From the NCBI RefSeq assembly GCF_030145185.1, contig NZ_JAQYWB010000032.1, positions 1 to 62,815 on the forward strand: a stretch of DNA of 62,815 nt, in the 5' to 3' direction. Origin of the DNA: Desulfoluna sp. Lineage in GTDB: Bacteria; Desulfobacterota; Desulfobacteria; Desulfobacterales; Desulfolunaceae. Positions 9,309 to 19,182 of the stretch are shown piece after piece (the stretch's first letter is position 1; every line of letters starts with the position of its first letter). The position numbers and the translations under genes were made by a program. The notes under the pieces were generated by a model. It was not told where the DNA came from and did not search any database. It saw only the letters and a program-made list of their open reading frames with translations.

Positions 9309-10028
9309 GGGGCTGAGCCCTTCGGAATTTTTTTATGAAAATTTTGCCTTAATTTTTTCGTACCCTTTCAGGCTGTTTTAAGGTGGCACACAGTGTCACT
9401 GGAGTGATGTCGGTTCATGCTTGCCCGTGAATGGATTCGGAAACACCTTCATAGCATGCGCTTGCGACCAATGATCCGCTCACGGGTCCAAGTTCTCTTG
9501 GAAAAGCCTATTTTGCTGCGACACGTGCCCCCCCACACACCTTCACCCTTCACGCGAATGTGAACGCTATGTGTGGTACATTCCGCTCTGCCTGGCGTCT
9601 TTGCCAAGCCCCACTTTTAAGGTGGCCTCACCTTGCCGACAGAGGCATGCGCTTTCTGCGCTTAGACCATTAAAAATATCGGTTTTATTGAATTTTTATA
9701 TGCAAAGGTCCACCCCCAAAAGGGGCGCTTCCATGCGGTCACGTTCTATCGACAGGAGCATTTTGAATGCTTCCGGGTTGCAGGAGCTGTGGTGCCGGTC
9801 ATCGTGCCTGTGTCTCTTTTTTGTATCAATCAATACGGGTTCTGTCAGCTCCCCTTGGGGCCCAGAGGTTCCCCTCGCGTGCTTGTCTTACAAAAGTTCT
9901 TATGCTAAGTTTTTGTCAGGCTAAAGGGATTCTCGTATTGAGGCAGTCCCAGCAAGTTGCTGAGTCCCCTCATAAATCACGTCTATACCTTGCGTACACT
10001 AATCAATAAGAGAAGAGTGAGGTCGTCT
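9309..10028. other. 720-base gap, no gene recognised
   Basis: A weak hairpin (GGGCTGAGCCC) followed by a T-run near 9308-9336 may terminate the methyltransferase transcript. The rest, including a frame at 9571-9924 with no family signature, looks non-coding. No repeat family member was seen. Confidence 0.5.
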
Positions 10029-11945
10029 ATGACAGAGCCAAAATTACTGACGGTATGTGAAGCTTTTTACACCAGTGCGAACAGGCTCGGGGATCGGGTT
10101 GCCCAGCGATTTAATTCCACCCTCTATTCCGAAGGTGTCGGAACGTTTACCTGGGATGAGATGAAGCAGCGTGTTGAGTACCTGGCATGCGGGCTCCTCT
10201 CGTTAGGGCTGGACAGGCGGGACCGTGCGGGAATCCTTGCCGCGAGCAGTCCATACTGGACCCATGTGGATATGGCCATTTCCAACGCCGGTGCCGTCAG
10301 TGTGTCCATTTATCCCACGCTTTCTCTTTCTGAAATTGATTATATCGTTAACGATTCACAGTGCCGCTACCTCTTGATCGGCAGTAAGGAACTTCTGGAG
10401 AGAGTCTTGCCGGGGCTCGATAAGATGCCATCCGTTGAAAAAATTATTATCCTGGATATGGCGTATACCTCCGATGACCCGAAAATCATCAGCATGAAAG
10501 AGTTGATGGCGCTTGGGAAAGAGTATGCGGCAGCATCTTTTCATCTTTATGAAGAACGATGGAAAGGTGTAGACATCATGGATTGGTACACCATACTTTA
10601 CACCTCCGGGACGACGGGGCTTGGGAAAGGCGTGATCCTCACCCACTGGTCTCTTTCCTCAAGGATGCGGGGGGTTCGAGATTATTTCAGCAAGTACGAT
10701 ATGGATGTGACCGAGGAGGACGTGACCTTGTCCTTTCTTCCCCTGGCGCATATCTTCGACAGAGGCTCTTGCCAGGGCATGGCGATCTGGCAGGGTTCCA
10801 CGATTGCCTATGCCGACAAACCGTCGACCATCCTGGCCGATATGAAGAGGTACAATCCCACGTGGTTTAACTGTGTGCCTCGCCTGTATGAAAAGATCTA
10901 TATTCAGCTCAGGCTGTCCATGTCTCAAAGTGTCGTAAAAAAAGCCCTCTTTAACTGGGCCATCTCGGTGGGGGAAGATGCGATTCTGTATAAAACGGAT
11001 GAGTTCGGCAGAATTGATATGTCGCCTTCATGCGATTTGCTGTCACGGCTTCCCTCCTGGCTCAGGTTCAAGTACAAAATGGCTGACAAGCTTATCTATT
11101 CCAAGGTCAGAGCCCTTTTTGGAAGCCGTTTTCGTTTTGCTTTTTCGGCCAGCGCGGGCATCTCGCCTGATCTCTTAAAATTCTATTATATCCTTGGTTT
11201 CCCGGTCATTGAAGGGTACGGCTCCACAGAATCCTGCAATGCCTGTGTCCTTAATCCTCTGACCGCTTGCAAGCCTGGGTTTGTCGGGCCTCCGGCAAAC
11301 GGTTCCACGGGACGAATCGCCGAGGACGGCGAGCTTGAAATCGGGGGTGCCGGTCTGTTTTCCGGTTATTTGAACAAGCCGGAAGAGGACAAGGTCTCTT
11401 TTACTGCGGACGGATGGACCCGAACAGGGGATATCGTCATTCAGGACGATAATGGTTACTTTAAAGTGGTTGACAGGAAAAAAGCGATTATTTGTCTGTC
11501 CACGGGGAAAAATATTGCCCCGTTAAAAGTCGAGGGCGTGTTTGCAACCAGCCCTTACGTTGAACAGGTCTTTCCGGTGGGGGACGAGAAAAAATATCTG
11601 ACCGCACTGATCGTTCCCAATTTTATGCATGTTATCTCTGTCTTTGAGAGCGAAAGCATTCCGTACGATAAAAGCAAACTTGTCTTTTCAAATTTTACCG
11701 GCGCACCCGTCTGCGTGGAAGTGGGGGATGACTTTATAGAAAACCCCAGGCTTAAGGAGCTGATTTCAATAGAAGTGGAAGAAGCCAATAAAGGACTCGA
11801 AGGCTTTGAATCGATTAAGAATTACGCGTTGATCAAGAGACGGTTCACGGAAGAAACCTGTGAGTTGACACCCACCCAGAAAACCAAGAAACATGTGATT
11901 TCTAAAAACTACAGAGAGACCATTGAAGCCTTGTACATGGCATAA
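10029..11945 (+). CDS. AMP-forming long-chain acyl-CoA synthetase
   Basis: 638 residues, starting at the ATG at 10029 after GTGAGGT. The ANL-superfamily motifs are complete: the P-loop YTSGTTGLGKGV (Leu where Pro is usual), EGYGSTES, GWTRTGDI and the hinge DRKKAIICLSTGKNIAP. The enzyme activates a fatty acid with ATP and CoA through an acyl-AMP. Length and motif set match the FadD15/long-chain class more than medium-chain or acetyl-CoA synthetases. A patatin-like lipase follows on the same strand, which fits lipid turnover. Confidence 0.93.
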   Translation: MTEPKLLTVCEAFYTSANRLGDRVAQRFNSTLYSEGVGTFTWDEMKQRVEYLACGLLSLGLDRRDRAGILAASSPYWTHVDMAISNAGAVSVSIYPTLSLSEIDYIVNDSQCRYLLIGSKELLERVLPGLDKMPSVEKIIILDMAYTSDDPKIISMKELMALGKEYAAASFHLYEERWKGVDIMDWYTILYTSGTTGLGKGVILTHWSLSSRMRGVRDYFSKYDMDVTEEDVTLSFLPLAHIFDRGSCQGMAIWQGSTIAYADKPSTILADMKRYNPTWFNCVPRLYEKIYIQLRLSMSQSVVKKALFNWAISVGEDAILYKTDEFGRIDMSPSCDLLSRLPSWLRFKYKMADKLIYSKVRALFGSRFRFAFSASAGISPDLLKFYYILGFPVIEGYGSTESCNACVLNPLTACKPGFVGPPANGSTGRIAEDGELEIGGAGLFSGYLNKPEEDKVSFTADGWTRTGDIVIQDDNGYFKVVDRKKAIICLSTGKNIAPLKVEGVFATSPYVEQVFPVGDEKKYLTALIVPNFMHVISVFESESIPYDKSKLVFSNFTGAPVCVEVGDDFIENPRLKELISIEVEEANKGLEGFESIKNYALIKRRFTEETCELTPTQKTKKHVISKNYRETIEALYMA

Positions 11946-12266
11946 TTCGAATTTTTATGATCGGATTGCCCCTTCCCTGTCTTTCTGCAGGGGAGGGGCG
12001 ATTGGAATGAACCCCAGGCGTGGTCGGTTTTTTCACCTGACCCGCTGCCCGGAATGCTGTTTTCAAGGAACCGAAAACAGGCGATCTTTAGAAAGAAAAC
12101 GCGTATCATCAATCGATGATTGGTATGCCACCCCTGTCCAGGGATGACCGGACAATCCTCATGCCCCGCCTCCTCGTGATTCGCCTCGTCCTATAAGACA
12201 TCGTGCGGCCTGATACCAGGCGTCAATCATCCTTTTTAATGACCCAGAATATGAAGGAGTTTCGCC
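11946..12266. other. Short gap with hairpin
   Basis: An inverted repeat at about 11964-12001 (GCCCCTTCCCTG and CAGGGGAGGGGC) follows the acyl-CoA synthetase. It has no T-run, so it is a weak terminator candidate. Nothing else was recognised. Confidence 0.4.
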
Positions 12267-13385
12267 ATGAAGCGTAACGGGAAAGCCCGTGAAGCGACGG
12301 ATGCGTGCGGTTGCCCAGCCCCTGATGGGAAGGGGAATCACCAGAAAAACATCAACCTTGCCCTCCAGGGGGGCGGGTCTCACGGAGCCTTTACCTGGGG
12401 CGTGATGGATCGATTTATTGAAGACGGGCGCCTGAAAATTGACGGGTTATGCGGGACCAGTGCCGGGGCGATGAATGCCGTGGTGTATGCCTATGGGAAC
12501 ATGGTCGGCGGGGCGGAGGGGGCGAGGCAGGCGATGCATGCTTTCTGGAAAGACGTCAGTGATACCGCGCGGATGTTTAATCCGATGGGGTCGCCTCCCT
12601 GGGAAAAAATGTTTGATCAATGGAATATCGACACCTCATTTTCATTTAACCTGTTTGACCTCATGAGCCGGACGTTTTCCCCCTATCAGTTCAACCCGAT
12701 GAACATCAATCCATTGCGGGATATCCTTGCTAAAGCCGTGGATTTTGAGGTGTTGAATCGCTGCCAGGAGACCCGCCTTTTTGTCAGCACCACCAAAATC
12801 CGAACCGGGAAGGTGCGTGTTTTTACGACAGACGAAATCACCCTGGATGTCGTCATGGCTTCGGCATGCCTGCCCCAACTGTATCAGGCCGTTGAAATTG
12901 ACAAAGAGTATTATTGGGACGGTGGGTATATGGGCAACCCGGCCATTTTCCCGTTGTTTTACCACACGGAGACGCGTGATGTGGTGATCATTCATATAAA
13001 CCCTCTCATCCGAGAGGGGCTGCCCACCGATGCCAGTGAGATCATGGATCGATTGAATGAAATTGAGTTTAATTCATCTCTGATGAAAGAGTTGCGTTCC
13101 ATTGCGTTTGTGACAAAGCTTATTGAGGAGGGGTGGCTGAAGGATGAATACAAAGATCGCCTGAAGCATATGTTTGTTCACTCGGTTCGTGCGGACAAAA
13201 TTCTGTGTGATTTAAAGGTCTCCAGTAAGTTCAACAGTGATTGGACTTTTCTGACGGATCTCTTTGAGCGGGGACGGGCGACGGCCGACTGGTGGCTCCA
13301 GAAAAATTATGAGGCCATCGGAAACCAGTCAACCGTTGATTTGAAGAAAGAATTCTTTGATATAGGCACCGAGCATGCCGGTTAA
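12267..13385 (+). CDS. Patatin-like phospholipase
   Basis: 372 residues; the ATG follows GAAGGAG. The Ser-Asp dyad motifs are present: oxyanion loop QGGGSHGAF near residue 35, nucleophile elbow GTSAGAM near residues 61-67 and DGGYMGNP near residue 217. Such enzymes hydrolyse acyl esters of membrane lipids or storage polymers. There is no signal peptide. The C-terminal ~120 residues after the DGG motif are helical, as in PlpD-independent cytosolic patatins. A family A element starts right at its stop codon. Confidence 0.92.
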   Translation: MKRNGKAREATDACGCPAPDGKGNHQKNINLALQGGGSHGAFTWGVMDRFIEDGRLKIDGLCGTSAGAMNAVVYAYGNMVGGAEGARQAMHAFWKDVSDTARMFNPMGSPPWEKMFDQWNIDTSFSFNLFDLMSRTFSPYQFNPMNINPLRDILAKAVDFEVLNRCQETRLFVSTTKIRTGKVRVFTTDEITLDVVMASACLPQLYQAVEIDKEYYWDGGYMGNPAIFPLFYHTETRDVVIIHINPLIREGLPTDASEIMDRLNEIEFNSSLMKELRSIAFVTKLIEEGWLKDEYKDRLKHMFVHSVRADKILCDLKVSSKFNSDWTFLTDLFERGRATADWWLQKNYEAIGNQSTVDLKKEFFDIGTEHAG

Positions 13386-13631
13386 CCCGGATATTTCATG
13401 AGAAAACGGTCAATTCAAAGCAATAAGCTGTTATTACGATAGTTTATTGCGGGAAATCCAGTTATTTCAAAAATACAAAATATAATTCACGGTTATCTGT
13501 TCGCTTTTCTCACCCTTCGGGCGAGCCGGGTGCACTCATCTGCTGCGTTATCAGAGCATTGAGGTAAACCACTACATCTGCAGCTCTGATGCCTTGCAGA
13601 TAAGCGCACCCGATTCGTGAAATATCCGGGG
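13384..13631. repeat. Family A intergenic element, complete copy
   Basis: The best complete copy, about 248 bp. Left terminal repeat AACCCGGATATTTCATGAG, right terminal repeat ATTCGTGAAATATCCGGGG. Inside are a first hairpin (GCAATAA/TTATTGC), the block ATTTCAAAAATACAAAATAT, then CTTTTCTCACCCTTCGGGCG and a long stem (GGGTGC..ATCTGC with GCAGAT..GCACCC) around TGCGTTATCAGAGC and GCTCTGATGCCTTG. It overlaps the stop region of the patatin gene. Confidence 0.9.
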
Positions 13632-13695
13632 TGGCCCGGTTGGCTTGGAATGGAAATTCCGGTTTTTTACATAGTTTCAGCAAAGGAAAGTGGTC

Positions 13696-14076
13696 ATGAA
13701 AAAAATGATAGGGCTGTTTCTGATAGGGGCGGGGGTGATCCTGGGGGGATGCAAAAATGATATTTCGGTGACCGAGGCCCTTCAGGGGTCCGGGCCCAAT
13801 GCCCCTGCGTCGCAGGGCGTTATCTCTGAAGGGACTGTAGCCAAACCGGCAGAGATATTAGCCCTCTCAGGCACGATAAAATTTGTGGCGCTTGAAGGCG
13901 GTTTTTTTGTCATCCAAGGTGATGATGGCCACGCGTATGATCCGATAAATCTTCCTGACGCATTTAAAACAGAGGGCCTGAAAGTGGAAGGCACCGCCCG
14001 GCAGCAAAAGAGTGCCGTCAGTTTTCATATGTATGGCACTCTGATTGAGATTATCCATCTCGTCGCTGTTCCCTGA
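13696..14076 (+). CDS. Small lipoprotein
   Basis: 126 residues from the ATG at 13696 (AAAGGAAAG upstream); an in-frame GTG two codons earlier is less likely. It has a lipoprotein signal: MKK, a hydrophobic stretch, then lipobox VILGGC, giving lipidated Cys near residue 20. The mature part is a small beta-rich domain (KFVALEGGFFVIQGDDGHAY) similar in feel to OB-like periplasmic domains. Function unknown. It ends four bases from the convergent MarR gene. Confidence 0.8.
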   Translation: MKKMIGLFLIGAGVILGGCKNDISVTEALQGSGPNAPASQGVISEGTVAKPAEILALSGTIKFVALEGGFFVIQGDDGHAYDPINLPDAFKTEGLKVEGTARQQKSAVSFHMYGTLIEIIHLVAVP

Positions 14077-14079
14077 CCC

Positions 14080-14613
14080 TTATCGCCTGTCACTCTTCTG
14101 TTCTTCTTTGATGGATTCAATGATGGATTCGAGGAGGGTGTTGCGGTGTCTGATGTTTTGCACTGAGACCTCTTTCAAAGGAGTCGAGGTGTTTTTGGCC
14201 ACCGTTTCAATGGCTTTCAGGTATTGAGGCAAGATTTCTGAGACGAACTGGCGGCCTTTGGGGGTCAGGCTGACTCGGGCGGAGCGCCGATCCTTGGGAT
14301 CGGTTTTTCTGAGGATGAGGCCGTCTCGCTCCATGACGTCCAGATTGTGGGATGAGGAGGCGCGGGTCATGCGGGCCACCCTGGCCAGGTCGGTGGGTCT
14401 CATGCTGCCTTCTGGATGGAGAAAAAGGCCCCTGAGCATGTCAAAACGGCCTTTCGGATGACCACTGATCGTTTGCGTCAGTGTTTTCAATGTTTCATGG
14501 AGTCTATTTATCTCTCGAAACCAGCTCATCGTGATCTCAAAAAGGGATTCATCAATGTCTGGATGGTAACGCACATAGGTGAGCTGTGCCTGAAGCATGT
14601 CTGCTGGTTTCAT
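14080..14613 (-). CDS. MarR-family transcriptional regulator
   Basis: 177 residues. The winged-helix MarR core is clear: a recognition region around MRPTDLARVARMTRASSSHNLDVMERDGLILR, then the wing DPKDRRSARVSLTPKG near residues 104-120. The N-terminal ~45 and C-terminal ~50 residues are the dimerisation helices. It is convergent with the lipoprotein gene and divergent from the hybrid kinase, so either the kinase promoter or its own may be its target. Ligand unknown. Confidence 0.9.
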   Translation of the reverse strand: MKPADMLQAQLTYVRYHPDIDESLFEITMSWFREINRLHETLKTLTQTISGHPKGRFDMLRGLFLHPEGSMRPTDLARVARMTRASSSHNLDVMERDGLILRKTDPKDRRSARVSLTPKGRQFVSEILPQYLKAIETVAKNTSTPLKEVSVQNIRHRNTLLESIIESIKEEQKSDRR

Positions 14614-15005
14614 TTTTCCGCCCTGTCAGTGTCTGTTCCTTCGTCCCGTTTCGCCTTACGACGCCTATATGTAAAGAGCAATCGGATCGCTGTCAACAGG
14701 GTTGTCGGTGGACGATGCGATTTGGGATGAGGTGGGTGTCGGGTCATGTTTTCCTGATTCTTTGTGTCGTTGTGTCGAATGTTTTGTAAACACAGGGGGC
14801 TGTTCTGGGGCTGTCAGACGCTAAATTCAGAATCATATTTTTAACTTTTTTGACTTAAGGTAAGACGGCCTCAGCATGATTTTATCTGTTGAGTCAAAAT
14901 TGAGCAGACATTCTCTTTAGATCAGCGGTTGACCTTTTTTAGGGCAAACCTTATAAACCCATGGAGGTAACTGTTTCTCCCCGTAATTTTTTTTCCGGAG
15001 TTAAA
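14614..15005. other. Divergent regulatory gap between MarR gene and hybrid kinase
   Basis: About 390 bases with no gene. An AT-rich stretch with TTGACT near 14850 may be a -35 element for the kinase gene, but no good -10 follows at normal spacing. Confidence 0.4.
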
Positions 15006-18000
15006 ATGTTTCGTTTTTCAGATATGCGGATCCGATTTAAACTTGTCTTATTGTTCATCATCACAGGCTCCATTCCCCTGTTGATTGCCGGGTATTTTGG
15101 GGGTCGGCTGGTCACGACCACCTTAATGGACAATTCATTCGACCAGTTAAGCACGGTGCAGACCCTTCGAAAAGACCAGGTTGAGCAATATTTTGAAGAC
15201 CGGTATAAGGGGATCCAATTTCTATCCGGTTCCAAGCGGGTAAAGGAGTTGCTGGCGATTCTCAAGACACAGAGAACGCTCTCACGGAAAGGCCAGGAAT
15301 TGGGGCTGGATACACGATCTGCCGCCTACTGGCGTCAGGTTGATCCCTATGGCAAAATGCTGGAGGCCTATGCACAGGATGCCGGCTACCATGATATTCT
15401 GGTGGTGGATGCCGCCCAGGGAGAGGTTCTTTTTTCCGTTGCGGGAGAGGATGATCTCGGCACCAATCTCCAGTTCGGTGCCTATAAGGAGAGCGGTCTG
15501 GCCGAGGTGTGGCGGGGTGTGGTGGCCTCGGGTAAGACGGCTGTCTCGGATTTTTTCCCTTTTGCACCCAGCAGGGGCCTGGAGGCGCTTTTTATCGGAG
15601 AACCCATTTTCGATGATGAGGCCGCCGTCAAGGGGGTCCTGATCTTTCAATTCTCCCCTGAGCAGGTGACCCATATCGTGGATGCCCGGCTGGGGATGGG
15701 GGCGTCCGGTGAGTCGTATCTTTTGCGGGCCCACACGAATGAAAATCGGTTTGAATTTCGAAGCAACTTGAAAACGATGGGGGAGGGCCAGTACACGGTC
15801 GGCTTTTCACTGAAAAATCCCCTGGACTACTGGACGGATGCTGTGGGGGCCGGTGATGAGGGCGGACACGCTATCTATACCGATAGCGAGGAGAACCAAG
15901 TCCTTGTGGCCTACAACAAGCTGAAACTCCATGGGCTTGACTGGTATCTAATTTCCAAGATCGACAAGTATGAAATCACGGCGCCGGTGAGAAAGGTCAC
16001 CCAGGCGATTACGGTGATTGCCGGAATACTGATCGCCCTGATCGGAGTGGGGGCTTTTTTTCTTTCACAGACCATCACCCGTCCCCTGATCTCCGATATT
16101 CGTTTTGCCCAGGCCATCTCCAACGGGGATCTGGGATTGACATTGAAGTTGTCCCAGAAAGACGAACTCGGGGAGCTGGCAACGGCGCTGAACACCATGG
16201 CTCGAAAGCTCCAGGAACTCGATTGGCTTAAAGCCGGAAAAGAGGGGCTGGACGACAAACTGCGCGGGGAGCATGACAGCGCGCTTTTGGCTCGCCGTTT
16301 CGCCTCCTTTATGACCCGGCACATGGATGCTCAGCTTGGGGCGTTGTATCTTCTGACCGACGATGTGCTCGAACTCAAGTCCAGCTATGCCTTCACCGAT
16401 CGCAGCGGGAATTTTAATCGCATCAAGCTGGGAGAGGGGATGGTCGGTCAGGCGGCCATGGAAAACGAGGTCCTTATTTTTACCGATATGAAGGCCGATG
16501 TGCCTGTCATTAATTACGGGGCCGGGGAAACCATCCCATCTCATTTTATCGCGGCGCCTATTTCCTTTGAAGGGGGCGTTGTCGGCGTGATGCTTTTGGG
16601 GTCTGTGAACCCGTTTACACCCTTGCAGCGCCGTTTTATCGATCAGAATATTGAAAATGCCGCCATCTTGTTCAACGCCGCCCGGTCCAGGCAATTGATT
16701 CACGATCTTTTTGAGCAGGCCCAGGAACAGCAGGAGGCGCTGCGTGTTTCCAATGAGGAGCTGGAAGAGCAGGCCCTGGCCCTCAAAGAGTCGGAATCCG
16801 AACTTCAGGCGCAACAGGAAGAGCTTCGCGTCACCAATGAGGAGCTGGAGGAACAGACGACGGCTCTGAAGGAGTCGGAATCCAAACTTCAGGCACAGCA
16901 GGAGGAGCTTCGCGTTACCAACGAAGAGCTTGAAGAACGGACCCAGGCCCTTGAAAAACAGAAAGAAGCCATCACGAGTAAAAACGCCGACCTTGTCAAG
17001 GCACAGACGGTGGTCAAGCACAAGGCCCGTGATCTTGAGATCGCCAGCAAATACAAATCGGAGTTCCTGGCCAATATGTCCCACGAGCTGAGGACTCCGT
17101 TGAACAGTATCCTGATCCTCTCCCAGCTTTTATCCAGAAACAAAGAGGGCAATTTAACCGCGAAACAGGTGGAGTCGGCCAGCGCCGTTCATGCCTCGGG
17201 GGCGGACCTGCTGGCTCTGATCAACGAAATTCTTGATCTGTCCAAGATTGAAGCGGGCAAGGTGGAGCTGGTCATTGAAGATGTACAGATCGGCGGGCTG
17301 ATCGGGGATATTCGGCGTTTGTACAAAGATGTTGCCGAGGATAAACACATTGCCCTGGATTTACAGGTTGCTGAAGAGGTCCCGGACACGATCCGAACCG
17401 ATTCGCAACGGTTGCAGCAAATTCTTCGGAATCTGATGACCAACGCGTTTAAATTTACCCAGAAGGGAACCGTTTCACTGACTGTCTCCCGGCCGGATCC
17501 GGCGGTGTTTACCGGCGTTACGACCTGCCTTGAGGGGGCCATGGCTTTTACGGTCAAGGACGACGGGATCGGGATCCCAAAAGAGAAACAAGACGCTATT
17601 TTTCAGGCCTTTAAACAGGCAGACGGGAGCACGAGTCGACAGTATGGCGGCACCGGACTGGGGTTGTCTATTTCCAGGGAGTTGTCCAAGCTTCTTGGGG
17701 GGACGATTTACCTGGAAAGTGCCGAAGGGCAGGGCAGTCGCTTTACCGTCATCCTTCCTGAGGTGTACAACGGGACGGCTTTCCCGGGTGAAGCGGTGTC
17801 CACCCCTGGAACCGGGCTGCCCCTGACCCGTCACGTCGTGCCCTCCGCCTTAATGCCCCCCCAAGAGGGGGCACCTGTCCCTCAGGGACCGGTGCCTGTC
17901 GCGCAGGGCACAGAATTAAAAGAGCCCGTGGTGAGTGGCATCGGGGGAGGGGACTCGCAGCCGTGTGAGAACGATTATGTGGACGATGACCGCAAAGCGC

Positions 18001-19181
18001 TCACCCCTGAGACAAAAAGTCTTTTGATCATTGAAGATGATCTCAACTCCGCCAAAATTATGCGAGATTTTGCCCGTGAGCGGGGTTTTAAATGCGTGGT
18101 GGCTGAAGACGGCGAGGCCGGGCTTCATTTTGCTGATTATTACAAACCCAGCGCCATTATTCTTGACATCGGCCTGCCCGGTATCGATGGCTGGACGGTC
18201 ATGGAGCGTCTCAAGGACAATCCGGAGCTCCGGCATATTCCGGTTCACTTTATGTCGGCAAACGATAGCTCCCTGGATGCCATGCGCATGGGCGCGGTGG
18301 GGTATCTGACAAAACCGGTCAGCATGGAGAAGGTCGAAGATGCGCTCAGCAGGCTCGAAGACATTGTCTCCAAGCCTGTCAGCCGGCTCCTGCTGGTGGA
18401 AGATGATAAAATCCATCGTGAGAGTATCGAGGCGCTTATTGGAAACGGTGACGTGGCCACCACCTCCGTCAGTACGGGCCGTGAAGCATTGAAAGAGCTT
18501 GAAACAGGGCGGTATGACTGCATGATTCTCGACCTGGGCTTAGACGACATGTCCGGGTTTGAGCTGCTGGAGAAGATCCGGCTGAGCGAGACCTCCGCAC
18601 GGGTCCCGATTATCATTTATACGGGACGTGATTTAACCCGCGATGAAGAAAAAGAACTCAATCGCTATGCGGAAAGCATCATCGTCAAAGGGGTGAAATC
18701 TCCGGAGCGACTGCTCGATGAATCGGCCTTGTTTCTGCATCGGGTAGAGGCCAATCTTCCAGAAGAAAAGAGAAAAATGCTTAAAATGGTCCATGACAAA
18801 GAGGCCGTTTTAAGTGGCAAGACCCTCTTGCTTGTGGACGATGATATGCGCAATGTGTTTGCCCTCTCCAGTGTCCTGGAAGAGCGCAGCATCCAGGTGA
18901 TCATCGCTCGAAATGGACGCGAAAGTCTGGAAAAGCTGAAAGAGACAGCCCAGGTCGACGCGGTGCTCATGGACATCATGATGCCGGAAATGGACGGGTA
19001 TGAAGCCATGACAGAGATCCGAAAAATAAAGAAGTTTGCCAGGCTGCCGATTATTGCCTTGACGGCAAAGGCCATGAAAGGGGACAGAAGTAAATGCATT
19101 GAGGCCGGTGCCAGTGATTACCTTGCCAAGCCGGTGAACACCGAAAAACTTCTCTCTATGTTGAGGGTGTGGTTGTACTGA
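15006..19181 (+). CDS. Membrane hybrid sensor histidine kinase with three receiver domains
   Basis: 1391 residues from the ATG at 15006, after CCGGAG; an ATG 15 codons earlier lacks a site. Order: TM1 (~12-35), periplasmic dCache-like sensor, TM2 (~330-355), HAMP, GAF (~425-560), a coiled coil of three near-identical repeats of about 28 residues (LRVTNEELEE core, ~580-660), HisKA with NMSHELRTPLN (His693), HATPase with DDGIGIPKEKQ and GGTGLGL, then three REC domains with phospho-Asp motifs ILDIGLPG, ILDLGLDD and LMDIMMPEMDG. It heads a cluster with CheR, CheB and a diguanylate cyclase. The CheR and CheB proteins may modify this sensor or a chemoreceptor elsewhere. Confidence 0.93.
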   Translation: MFRFSDMRIRFKLVLLFIITGSIPLLIAGYFGGRLVTTTLMDNSFDQLSTVQTLRKDQVEQYFEDRYKGIQFLSGSKRVKELLAILKTQRTLSRKGQELGLDTRSAAYWRQVDPYGKMLEAYAQDAGYHDILVVDAAQGEVLFSVAGEDDLGTNLQFGAYKESGLAEVWRGVVASGKTAVSDFFPFAPSRGLEALFIGEPIFDDEAAVKGVLIFQFSPEQVTHIVDARLGMGASGESYLLRAHTNENRFEFRSNLKTMGEGQYTVGFSLKNPLDYWTDAVGAGDEGGHAIYTDSEENQVLVAYNKLKLHGLDWYLISKIDKYEITAPVRKVTQAITVIAGILIALIGVGAFFLSQTITRPLISDIRFAQAISNGDLGLTLKLSQKDELGELATALNTMARKLQELDWLKAGKEGLDDKLRGEHDSALLARRFASFMTRHMDAQLGALYLLTDDVLELKSSYAFTDRSGNFNRIKLGEGMVGQAAMENEVLIFTDMKADVPVINYGAGETIPSHFIAAPISFEGGVVGVMLLGSVNPFTPLQRRFIDQNIENAAILFNAARSRQLIHDLFEQAQEQQEALRVSNEELEEQALALKESESELQAQQEELRVTNEELEEQTTALKESESKLQAQQEELRVTNEELEERTQALEKQKEAITSKNADLVKAQTVVKHKARDLEIASKYKSEFLANMSHELRTPLNSILILSQLLSRNKEGNLTAKQVESASAVHASGADLLALINEILDLSKIEAGKVELVIEDVQIGGLIGDIRRLYKDVAEDKHIALDLQVAEEVPDTIRTDSQRLQQILRNLMTNAFKFTQKGTVSLTVSRPDPAVFTGVTTCLEGAMAFTVKDDGIGIPKEKQDAIFQAFKQADGSTSRQYGGTGLGLSISRELSKLLGGTIYLESAEGQGSRFTVILPEVYNGTAFPGEAVSTPGTGLPLTRHVVPSALMPPQEGAPVPQGPVPVAQGTELKEPVVSGIGGGDSQPCENDYVDDDRKALTPETKSLLIIEDDLNSAKIMRDFARERGFKCVVAEDGEAGLHFADYYKPSAIILDIGLPGIDGWTVMERLKDNPELRHIPVHFMSANDSSLDAMRMGAVGYLTKPVSMEKVEDALSRLEDIVSKPVSRLLLVEDDKIHRESIEALIGNGDVATTSVSTGREALKELETGRYDCMILDLGLDDMSGFELLEKIRLSETSARVPIIIYTGRDLTRDEEKELNRYAESIIVKGVKSPERLLDESALFLHRVEANLPEEKRKMLKMVHDKEAVLSGKTLLLVDDDMRNVFALSSVLEERSIQVIIARNGRESLEKLKETAQVDAVLMDIMMPEMDGYEAMTEIRKIKKFARLPIIALTAKAMKGDRSKCIEAGASDYLAKPVNTEKLLSMLRVWLY

Positions 19182-19182
19182 T

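Noticed and set aside
9382-9400. Possible sigma54 promoter (TGGCACACAGTGTCAC) near 9382
   Set aside because: The GG-GC spacing and -12 box do not fit.
9571-9924. Possible small gene before the acyl-CoA synthetase
   Set aside because: No ribosome binding site, no recognisable family and low-complexity composition.
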